The notes under the pieces are model-generated. The model worked only from the letters and a program-made list of their open reading frames with translations. It did not search any database and was not told the origin of the DNA. Of a stretch of DNA of 64,000 nt, positions 58,368 to 64,000 are shown in pieces. The stretch is from Rhodoferax sp. Its GTDB lineage: Bacteria; Pseudomonadota; Gammaproteobacteria; Burkholderiales; Burkholderiaceae_C. The DNA is taken from NCBI GenBank assembly GCA_030682475.1, contig JAUXOA010000096.1:54238-118237 (forward strand), given 5' to 3'. Numbering within the stretch: the stretch's first letter is position 1; every line of letters starts with the position of its first letter. Position numbers and translations under genes: made by a program.

Positions 58368-59245
58368 CGGGCTACACCGGTCGCTTCGCCCCCTCCCCCA
58401 CCGGACCGCTGCACGCTGGCTCACTGGTAGCGGCCCTGGCCAGTTGGCTGGACGCCAAAGCCCATGGCGGCCGCTGGCTGGTGCGGATTGAGGACGTGGA
58501 CACAGCGCGCTGCGTACCGGGCCTGGACCGTGTCATCCTGCAGCAACTGACTGCGTGTGGTCTGCACCCCGACGCGCTGCCCCTGTGGCAATCGCAGCGC
58601 AGCGCCCGGTACCAGCAGGCGCTGGACCAGTTGGTGGCGCGCGACTTGGCTTACCCCTGTGCCTGCTCGCGTAAAGACATTGAAACCGCGCTGAGCCGCC
58701 TGGGGCAAGGTCGTGCGCGCCACGGCGAACTGGTCTACCCGGGCACCTGCCGCACCGGCTTGCACGGCCGGACTGGCCGTGCCTGGCGGCTGCGCACGGA
58801 TGCAAAAACAATCATCCACTGGAGCGACCGCCGCCTGGGGCCACAACAGCAGGATGTGGCAACCGAGATTGGCGACTTTGTGCTCAAACGCGTCGATGGC
58901 TGCTTTGCCTACCAGCTCGCGGTGGTGGTGGACGACGCGGAGCAAGGCGTCACCAACGTGGTACGGGGCGAGGATCTGACTGACAACACCGCACGGCAAA
59001 TCCTGTTGCAACAGTTTTTGGGTCTGCCGACGCCGCGCTACCTGCACACACCCCTGGTGCTGGGCGAGAACGGCGAAAAACTCTCCAAACAGAACGGCGC
59101 GCAGTCGCTTGATACGACCGAGCCACTGGCCGCGCTCAAGCGTGCCGCCAGCGTACTGGGCCTGCCCGAGCACAGCGGCAGCACGGCTGAAGCGCTCAGC
59201 GCGTGGGTAACGTACTGGCAGCGTCTCTACAATCCGGTTCCGTGA
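58364..59245 (+). CDS. gluQ: Glutamyl-Q tRNA(Asp) synthetase
   Basis: A 293-residue paralogue of the GluRS catalytic domain that attaches glutamate to queuosine in tRNA-Asp. It keeps the HIGH-like motif [18 protein letters not shown], a zinc site with CACSRKD and a distal YPGTCR, and a KLSKQNGA (KMSKS-like) motif, but has no anticodon-binding domain. ATG 58364 overlaps the upstream stop; its own stop overlaps trmB (GTGA). Confidence 0.93.
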   Translation: MTGYTGRFAPSPTGPLHAGSLVAALASWLDAKAHGGRWLVRIEDVDTARCVPGLDRVILQQLTACGLHPDALPLWQSQRSARYQQALDQLVARDLAYPCACSRKDIETALSRLGQGRARHGELVYPGTCRTGLHGRTGRAWRLRTDAKTIIHWSDRRLGPQQQDVATEIGDFVLKRVDGCFAYQLAVVVDDAEQGVTNVVRGEDLTDNTARQILLQQFLGLPTPRYLHTPLVLGENGEKLSKQNGAQSLDTTEPLAALKRAASVLGLPEHSGSTAEALSAWVTYWQRLYNPVP

Positions 59246-60054
59246 ACGATACAAACCAAACTGAACCCGCCCCCGCGACCCCACCCAGCGCGCGCAGCCC
59301 ACGCATCAGGGGCCGCGCGCCGGAGGGTGTCGCCTTTCCCAAACTCATCCAGAGTTTTGTCCGGCGCGCCGGTCGCACCACCAGCGGGCAGGTCAAGGCA
59401 TTGGAGGACATCGGCCCCCGGTTTTTGCTGCCCTACCAACCGAGTGCTATTGATTTTGTAGCTATTTTCGCAGATGCGGCAAGGGCTGACGGCACAACAT
59501 CCTCTGAACAACGCCCCACCATCCTGGAAATCGGCTTTGGCATGGGCGAGGCCACGGCCCAGATTGCGGCCCTGATGCCGGGACAAAACTTTTTGTGTTG
59601 CGAGGTGCACGAACCCGGCGTCGGTGCCCTGCTCAAGCGCATTGGTGAGCAGGGCTTGCGCAACATCCGCATCGTGGCCCACGACGCGGTCGAGGTCATC
59701 GACCACATGCTGCCCCTGCAAAGTCTTGACGGCGTGCACATCTTCTTCCCCGACCCCTGGCACAAGAAAAAACACAACAAGCGCCGCCTGATTCAGGCCC
59801 CACTGATTGCCAAGCTGGCAGCGCGCCTGAAAATCGGCGGCTATCTGCATTGCGCCACCGACTGGCAGCCTTACGCCGAGCAAATTCTGGAAGTACTCAG
59901 CGCGCAGACGCTGTTGAAAAACACGGCGACCCAAGCCCACCCGGAACTGGCCGGCTTTGCGCCCAAACCTGATTACCGCCCGTTGACCAAGTTTGAGAAC
60001 CGCGGCCTCAAGCTCGGGCACGGCGTGTGGGATGTGGTGTTTGAGCGGGTCTAA
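59242..60054 (+). CDS. trmB: tRNA (guanine-N7)-methyltransferase
   Basis: A 270-residue SAM-dependent enzyme that methylates G46 of tRNAs. SAM motif [28 protein letters not shown] block, and [16 protein letters not shown] are diagnostic. An N-terminal Pro/Arg-rich extension of about 55 residues precedes the catalytic domain. The GTG start at 59242 overlaps the gluQ stop. The operon collects tRNA and rRNA modification genes. Confidence 0.95.
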   Translation: MNDTNQTEPAPATPPSARSPRIRGRAPEGVAFPKLIQSFVRRAGRTTSGQVKALEDIGPRFLLPYQPSAIDFVAIFADAARADGTTSSEQRPTILEIGFGMGEATAQIAALMPGQNFLCCEVHEPGVGALLKRIGEQGLRNIRIVAHDAVEVIDHMLPLQSLDGVHIFFPDPWHKKKHNKRRLIQAPLIAKLAARLKIGGYLHCATDWQPYAEQILEVLSAQTLLKNTATQAHPELAGFAPKPDYRPLTKFENRGLKLGHGVWDVVFERV

Positions 60055-60949
60055 AAAAACTTTTGTGCCGCCCGCCCGCAACGGCGTGGGGCCCAGTTGC
60101 ATCGGACTGCCCGCAGGGTCATGGCCTACCATCCTGGACTTTTTGGTACAACGTTTCCCGGCCATCGCGCGCGCTGTCTGGCAGCAGCGAATGGCCCAAG
60201 GCGATGTGGTCGATGAGCACGGCGTACCGGTCACGTCCGGCCGCCCGTACCAGAGCCATCTTCGTGTGTACTACTACCGCACTGTGGCGGACGAGCCGAA
60301 GATCCCGTTTATTGAAGTCATCCTGTTTCAGGATGAACAACTGATCGTGGTCGACAAGCCGCATTTTCTGCCGGTCGTGCCCTCCGGCCGCTATCTTGCG
60401 GAGACCGTGCTGGTGCGGCTCAAGCACAAGCTCGGAATCGACACGCTGGTGCCCATCCACCGCATTGACCGCGACACCGCGGGCCTGGTCATGTTCTCAG
60501 TGCAGCCCGACACGCGCGCCCGCTACCACGCCCTGTTCAGCCAGCGCACCGTCCAAAAAACCTACGAAGCGATTGCCCCCTGGCGTGACGACCTGGCGCT
60601 GCCCCTCATCCGCGAGAGCCGGATTGTCGAAGCGGGCCACTTCATGCTGCAGCACGAGGTGAGCGGCCCAAGCAATGCGATTACGCACCTGGATGTGCTG
60701 GAGGTGCGTGGCGCATTGGCCCGTTATCGCTTGCGCCCCGTCACCGGCCAGCGCCACCAGTTGCGCGTGCACATGGCGGCGCTGGGCCTGCCCATCCTGG
60801 GCGACGGCCTCTACCCGACACTCACACCCGAGGGGCAGATCGATTACGAACGCCCACTGCAGTTGCTAGCCAAGTCGATTGAGTTTGTTGATCCTGTCAC
60901 CGGCGAGCAGCGGCACTTCGAGAGCAGTCGACGCTTGATGCTGGCTTGA
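60032..60949 (+). CDS. RluA-family pseudouridine synthase
   Basis: About 305 residues. The catalytic motif is [15 protein letters not shown], with the aspartate in [16 protein letters not shown] and [23 protein letters not shown] are further signatures. This subfamily has the N-terminal S4-like region ([13 protein letters not shown]) and modifies uridine in rRNA or tRNA, target unknown. The start is uncertain: ATG 60032 overlaps trmB, with TTG 60041 and GTG 60065 also in frame. Confidence 0.88.
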   Translation: MWCLSGSKKTFVPPARNGVGPSCIGLPAGSWPTILDFLVQRFPAIARAVWQQRMAQGDVVDEHGVPVTSGRPYQSHLRVYYYRTVADEPKIPFIEVILFQDEQLIVVDKPHFLPVVPSGRYLAETVLVRLKHKLGIDTLVPIHRIDRDTAGLVMFSVQPDTRARYHALFSQRTVQKTYEAIAPWRDDLALPLIRESRIVEAGHFMLQHEVSGPSNAITHLDVLEVRGALARYRLRPVTGQRHQLRVHMAALGLPILGDGLYPTLTPEGQIDYERPLQLLAKSIEFVDPVTGEQRHFESSRRLMLA

Positions 60950-60990
60950 GACGCCGCATCAAGCGGGACCTGGCCCCGACTTGTCATCCC

Positions 60991-61044
60991 GGAAAGCCAT
61001 GCCGCAAGCAGCGGCGGGAGTTGAGCGTCAACCCAAAATTTCAC
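60991..61044 (-). pseudogene. Truncated DUF5615 PIN-like toxin
   Basis: From a GTG at 61044, overlapping the DUF433 stop by 4 nt, the frame reads MKFWVDAQLPPLLAAWLS, the N-terminus of DUF5615 PIN-like proteins, including an acidic residue D6. After about 18 codons the similarity ends, and the frame runs into the 3' end of the RluA-type gene. A DUF433-DUF5615 pair is a known toxin-antitoxin arrangement. Confidence 0.7.
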
Positions 61045-61268
61045 GCGGCAAGCCGGACGATATCCGACCTGCGTGCCGCAAATTGCAGGCAGGCAAGAAT
61101 GTCGTCTCGCTCCAGATCTGGAAAGTCGGTAAGAATTTCACTCGTATCAACCCCGTCACCCAGCATTTCAAGAATGTCGTTGACACGAATCCGCATTCCG
61201 CGGATACAAGGACGCCCGCCGCATTTGCCAGGTTCGATGGTGATGCGATCAAGCAGATTCGTTTTCAA
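61041..61268 (-). CDS. DUF433 antitoxin-like protein
   Basis: A 75-residue DUF433 protein (RITIEPGKCGGRPCIRG, then VNDILEMLGDGVDTSEILTDFPDLERDDILACLQFAARRSD). These small helical proteins are usually antitoxins for DUF5615 PIN-like toxins, whose gene fragment overlaps its stop here. It is complete in length. It is preceded by a second, shorter DUF433 gene only 9 nt upstream. Confidence 0.85.
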   Translation of the reverse strand: MKTNLLDRITIEPGKCGGRPCIRGMRIRVNDILEMLGDGVDTSEILTDFPDLERDDILACLQFAARRSDIVRLAA

Positions 61269-61277
61269 GGTAAGCTC

Positions 61278-61478
61278 CTAAGAAAAAGTGCAAGCATTCA
61301 CCGCAAGCTGGTGATGTTCACGGTCGGCGGCGTAGGCTAGGCAGGCCTGTATGTCCTCGGGCGTCATGCCTGATGCCAGATAATCCAGCACGTCATAAAC
61401 CGTGATGCGCAAGCCGCGTAGGCAGGGCTTGCCGCCACGTTTGCCCGGCTCTATGGTGATACGTTCCTTGTAGTTCAT
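61278..61478 (-). CDS. DUF433 protein with internal deletion
   Basis: A 66-residue relative of the neighbouring protein. MNYKERITIEPGKRGGKPCLRG and TVYDVLDYLASGM are intact, but the next residues jump to TPEDIQACLAYAADRE: the EILxDFPDL segment present in the neighbour (about 11-13 residues) is missing. The tail HQLAVNACTFS has no counterpart. It may be non-functional. No toxin gene follows it. Confidence 0.65.
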   Translation of the reverse strand: MNYKERITIEPGKRGGKPCLRGLRITVYDVLDYLASGMTPEDIQACLAYAADREHHQLAVNACTFS

Positions 61479-61602
61479 GCCCGCCCCCAGCTTCAAAGGT
61501 TGTGAGGGATTGTCCAGCTCTTCGAAAAGGGATGTCCTCTTGTCGGAAACCCCCGACAACTCAAAATTCAACCGGCGTTTTTGCCTGAGGGCTTGTTTTG
61601 CA

Positions 61603-61932
61603 TCAGGCAAACTGCAGTTCAATTTTTCCGGCGCGCCGACGCACGGGGCCGACCACGATTTTCACGTCGTGGCCCAGCTTGGCGACCAACTCCAGCAGCT
61701 TGGCTTCGCTGACACCACGGAACTGGCCCCGCGTGATGCGCGACACCTTCGACTGGTCGATGCCGAGCAGCGCGGCGGCGCCGTCTTGCGTCAGACGGCG
61801 CGCCCTGATCGCGCGGGCAATCTCGGCGGCAAGCTGCGACTTGCGTTGCATCTCGGCCGCGTCGGCATAACCCAGATCGGCATAGACGTTGGTGCTGCCT
61901 TCCTCGATGGTAATTTCGTTATTTCGGTTCAT
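61603..61932 (-). CDS. XRE-family antitoxin
   Basis: A 109-residue protein with a central helix-turn-helix (ARRLTQDGAAALLGIDQSKVSRITRGQFRGVS, about 45-75). It is the antitoxin and autorepressor of the overlapping upstream toxin gene; the toxin-first order matches HigBA-type modules. The ATG at 61932 overlaps the toxin stop by 4 nt. The frame upstream is open but lies within the toxin gene. Confidence 0.88.
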   Translation of the reverse strand: MNRNNEITIEEGSTNVYADLGYADAAEMQRKSQLAAEIARAIRARRLTQDGAAALLGIDQSKVSRITRGQFRGVSEAKLLELVAKLGHDVKIVVGPVRRRAGKIELQFA

Positions 61933-62312
61933 CTCCGTGCTCCTTGCTGTGCTTGCCAAACCTCGTAATCCTGCTTCGCCGCCTTCAGGCGAGCGTTGAT
62001 CAGATCCATATCCGCCTTCGGCGTCTTGATGCCGCTCTTGGACTTCTTCTGGAAGCAGTGCAAAACATAAACCCATCCGGCGAACTTGACCGTGTAGACG
62101 GCCCGGTACGTGTCGCCACGAAAGTCCTCGACCACCTCCAAAACGCCGGCCGAGCCGAACCCGCTCATCGCCTTGGCGTCCTGGTGCTTGCCACCCGCTT
62201 GTGCAAGGTCGATGGCGTGCCCAAACACGTCTTTGACGTCCTCGGGCATTGCATCCAGATCGCGCTTGGCCGAGCCGATCCATTTGAGAGGCTTGCGAGT
62301 TTGCTTCGACAT
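61929..62312 (-). CDS. Phage Gp49-like (DUF891) / HigB-family toxin
   Basis: A 127-residue RelE/HigB-superfamily protein (KPLKWIGSAKRDLDAMPEDVKDVFGHA, VLEVVEDFRGDTYRAVYTVKF, VLHCFQKKSKSGIKTPKADMDLI). This DUF891-type family contains ribosome-dependent mRNA interferases paired with XRE antitoxins. ATG 62312 (MSKQTRKPLKW) is preferred to 62321. It is the only toxin of this cluster that looks intact. It is divergent from the higA unit at 62354-62782. Confidence 0.85.
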   Translation of the reverse strand: MSKQTRKPLKWIGSAKRDLDAMPEDVKDVFGHAIDLAQAGGKHQDAKAMSGFGSAGVLEVVEDFRGDTYRAVYTVKFAGWVYVLHCFQKKSKSGIKTPKADMDLINARLKAAKQDYEVWQAQQGARR

Positions 62313-62353
62313 CCTTTGCATTATGCCAATTTGGACATAGTATTGTCAATCTG

Positions 62354-62455
62354 CGCGCCGGGCAGTGGAGCATACGCATCAACGACCAATGGCGCGTGTG
62401 CTTTGAGTGGAAGGACGGGCGCGCCAGCCGCGTGGAAATCTGCGACTATCACTAA
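62354..62455 (+). pseudogene. higB toxin remnant (C-terminal part only)
   Basis: The frame reads RAGQWSIRINDQWRVCFEWK and ends RVEICDYH before TAA at 62453. This is the conserved C-terminal half of HigB toxins. No start codon lies in frame, and upstream sequence is the start region of the divergent toxin gene, so the N-terminal half is lost. Confidence 0.82.
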
Positions 62456-62467
62456 GGAGCAAAGACT

Positions 62468-62782
62468 ATGAGCAAATCGACCAAACAAAAATTGCGCAAC
62501 ATCCATCCCGGCGAAGTATTGCGCGAAGAATTCCTGATTCCCCTCGGCATCACTCAATACCGTCTGGCAAAAGAAATCGGCGTGACCGAGGCGCGCATCT
62601 CGGCGATCTGCTCGGGCAAGCGGGCGGTCACGGCGGATAGCGCATTGCGCCTGGCGGCCTTCTTCGGCACGACGAGCGGTTTCTGGCTCGGCTTGCAGGC
62701 CGATTACGATACAGAAGAGGCCGCACAGGAATTGTCAGGGGTGTTGGCGCAGATACATCGCTTTGAGCCGCTGGCGGCTTGA
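62468..62782 (+). CDS. higA: HigA antitoxin
   Basis: A 104-residue XRE-family antitoxin with IHPGEVLREEFLIPLGITQYRLAKEIGVTEARISAICSGKRAVTADSALRLAAFFGTTSGFWL, the classic HigA form. It follows the higB remnant by 12 nt with its own GGAG site, so it is an antitoxin left without a full toxin. It may still repress its own promoter region or act on related HigB toxins elsewhere. Confidence 0.93.
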   Translation: MSKSTKQKLRNIHPGEVLREEFLIPLGITQYRLAKEIGVTEARISAICSGKRAVTADSALRLAAFFGTTSGFWLGLQADYDTEEAAQELSGVLAQIHRFEPLAA

Positions 62783-62809
62783 TGGTGAGTGAGAATGGCG
62801 GGGCGAAAA

Positions 62810-63022
62810 TCAGGCATACATCAAACGCCCACGAGGCTGTGGAATAGGGCGACCCAATTCTTTCGCGGTCTGAACCCATTCTTCGACAATCACCTCTACA
62901 TGGGCAACGGCTTCTTGATAGGTTTTCCCATCAGCCATGCAACCCGGTAGCTCGGGTACTTCCGCGACAAAGGCGTCATCCTCTTCGCTCCAGTAGATGA
63001 TAATTTCGTAATTACTCGACAT
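62810..63022 (-). CDS. hicB: HicB-family antitoxin
   Basis: A 70-residue partial RNase-H-fold protein (YEIIIYWSEEDDAFVAEVPELPGCMADGKTYQEAVAHVEVIVEEWVQTAKELGRPIPQPRG), the typical HicB domain; it lacks a C-terminal DNA-binding domain, as in the short HicB type. Its partner hicA should lie directly upstream on the minus strand, and a decayed copy is found there. Confidence 0.9.
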   Translation of the reverse strand: MSSNYEIIIYWSEEDDAFVAEVPELPGCMADGKTYQEAVAHVEVIVEEWVQTAKELGRPIPQPRGRLMYA

Positions 63023-63039
63023 CTGACACCCCCAATTTA

Positions 63040-63144
63040 TATGTGGTGATCCCCGCGAATACGCTCATTCATTAAAACCAAATCGGACTAGCAATTGCCG
63101 CAGATCATCAAAAGCAAGTTGGTATCTGGGTTGCCAAAACTATT
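63040..63144 (-). pseudogene. hicA toxin remnant
   Basis: Read on the minus strand across three frames, the DNA gives NSFGNPDTNL, then AFDDLRQLLVRFGFNE, then ERIRGDHHI, the conserved core of a HicA toxin family. One base is lost after TNL, and AATG is duplicated after FGFNE. After HHI a TAA follows and the rest is absent. It lies 18 nt before hicB. Confidence 0.72.
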
Positions 63145-63210
63145 CGTGGTCTGTCCCAGATTGTTCCCCGATTATTCCCTTGACCGAGATTCTATTTGAG
63201 AAGTGCAATG

Positions 63211-64000
63211 CTACAACCTCACCGTGAACGTAAACCTGCCAGACGACACGCCGCCTGTACTGATCACCTCCACCGTCCACGTGTCTGCCACCGTCCCAAA
63301 GTTTGGGTTGATCACAATCTGTGTTGCACTCAGCGAGCTGATAGTCCGGTTGGCATATACCCCACCTCCAGACGTGCGCAATGTCACCGTCGCACCACTC
63401 GCAAAGTTGTTGCCATTGATCGTAAATGGTTGTGCCGCTCCAGTCGCCACAGCCGGGTTCGGGCTCACGCTGCTGATCGTCGGCGACGCGGCGGCGGGGG
63501 CCACCACCGTGAAGCCCACCACGTTCGACACCCGGCTATCCGGGTTGGTGGCCTTGACCGTCCAACTGTCCGCAGCGGTGGTCGTGGTAATCGACATCTG
63601 CACTTGCGTGCTGCTCACATAGGTCACCTGCGCTGCGGGCACGGTGTAGCCCGACTGCCCCGTCCAGGTCAGCGTGAGCGTGGGCTTGTTGGCGAAACCC
63701 GTGCCGTTGATGGTGACCGTCTGCGCGCTGGCCGAGCCCGTCACCGGGTTCGGGCTCACGCTGCTGATCGTCGGCGGCGCGGCCACCACCGCCGCAGGTG
63801 TGAAGTAGAAATTCGCGCTCGTCTTGTAGGTTGCCAAGTTATTGCACGCCGTGTCAGGACATGCCGTAACGTCCCATTTGTACTGCACGCCCGCTTGCAG
63901 CGTCCCGCTTGGAACGGCGTAGCTCATCTGGCCTGACGCCAGCATCGACGACGTGTGCAAGGCGTTCGTGGTCTGGTTGCGCACGTTGACTTGCCAGTAC
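63211..64000 (-). CDS. TIG/IPT-domain surface protein, C-terminal part (5' end outside window)
   Basis: At least 263 residues, open to the window edge (YWQVNVRNQTT). After a fibronectin-III-like segment (VQYKWDVTACPDTACNN) come two immunoglobulin-like TIG repeats, each starting PTISSVSPNP and reading VTINGTGF / FTINGNNFASGATVTL. It ends FTFTVRL. Such repeats are found in large exported or surface proteins. No anchor or sorting signal is visible in the part present. Confidence 0.8.
   Translation of the reverse strand, partial: YWQVNVRNQTTNALHTSSMLASGQMSYAVPSGTLQAGVQYKWDVTACPDTACNNLATYKTSANFYFTPAAVVAAPPTISSVSPNPVTGSASAQTVTINGTGFANKPTLTLTWTGQSGYTVPAAQVTYVSSTQVQMSITTTTAADSWTVKATNPDSRVSNVVGFTVVAPAAASPTISSVSPNPAVATGAAQPFTINGNNFASGATVTLRTSGGGVYANRTISSLSATQIVINPNFGTVADTWTVEVISTGGVSSGRFTFTVRL

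Noticed and set aside
63145..63210. Further copy of repeat A, suggested by GGTCTGTCCCAG near 63148
   Set aside because: Only a short piece of one half-unit is present, with no left half and no flanking match; it may be chance.

Overview
The window reads as a chromosomal segment of a betaproteobacterium of the order Burkholderiales, most likely Comamonadaceae (Rhodoferax/Polaromonas-like). This rests on the protein sequences (long RpoD with a Lys/Ala/Pro tail, PhaR, RibBX-type riboflavin enzyme, DUF349 protein), on gene order, and on dispersed GC-rich repeats of a kind I associate with that family. Most of the 64 kb is densely packed housekeeping DNA, with the strand switching every few genes.

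Layout. 1-3.6 kb: end of a D-amino-acid dehydrogenase gene, an HDOD protein, a metallo-beta-lactamase-fold hydrolase and the NAD(P)HX repair enzyme Nnr. 3.8-8.5 kb: rnr, tRNA-Leu, rimO, phaR, tRNA-Val. 8.6-16 kb: an SDR dehydrogenase behind a strong palindrome, a gamma-glutamyltransferase lipoprotein, dnaG, rpoD, tRNA-Ser. 16-21.5 kb (minus): lysC, tilS, accA, a 3-methyladenine glycosylase, cysS. 21.6-24.3 kb: TPR protein, two cyclophilins, lpxH. 24.3-28.9 kb: a GAF/HD-GYP c-di-GMP phosphodiesterase and a DUF349 protein, preceded by a probable minus-strand structured RNA. 29.6-32.2 kb: lytic transglycosylase, glyA, nrdR. 32.2-39.4 kb (minus): a type IV pilus minor-pilin operon with pilY1. 39.6-49.0 kb: the riboflavin/nusB operon interrupted by an O-antigen-ligase/PglL-like gene, then an aminotransferase and tolQRA. 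49.0-50.5 kb: an AT-rich gene with a HEPN-like motif, enclosed by inverted repeats. 50.5-54.1 kb: dnaE. 54.8-60.9 kb: flavodoxin-like protein, pirin, LysR regulator, FAD oxidoreductase, gluQ, trmB, an RluA-type synthase. 60.9-63.2 kb: a cluster of toxin-antitoxin modules, most with decayed toxins. 63.2 kb to the end: a TIG-domain surface protein running off the window.

The most unusual material is non-coding. A dispersed repeat occurs five times and always has equal numbers of left and right half-units, nested as LR, LLRR or LLLRRR; four of the five copies lie 11-18 nt upstream of a start codon. A second repeat of about 52 bp occurs three times. Other candidates are the inverted-repeat cassette with the HEPN-like gene, a promoter-plus-terminator RNA upstream of the DUF349 gene, and the toxin-antitoxin cluster in which antitoxin genes survive beside fragments of their toxins. 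All functional statements come from reading the sequence; no searches or computations were run.
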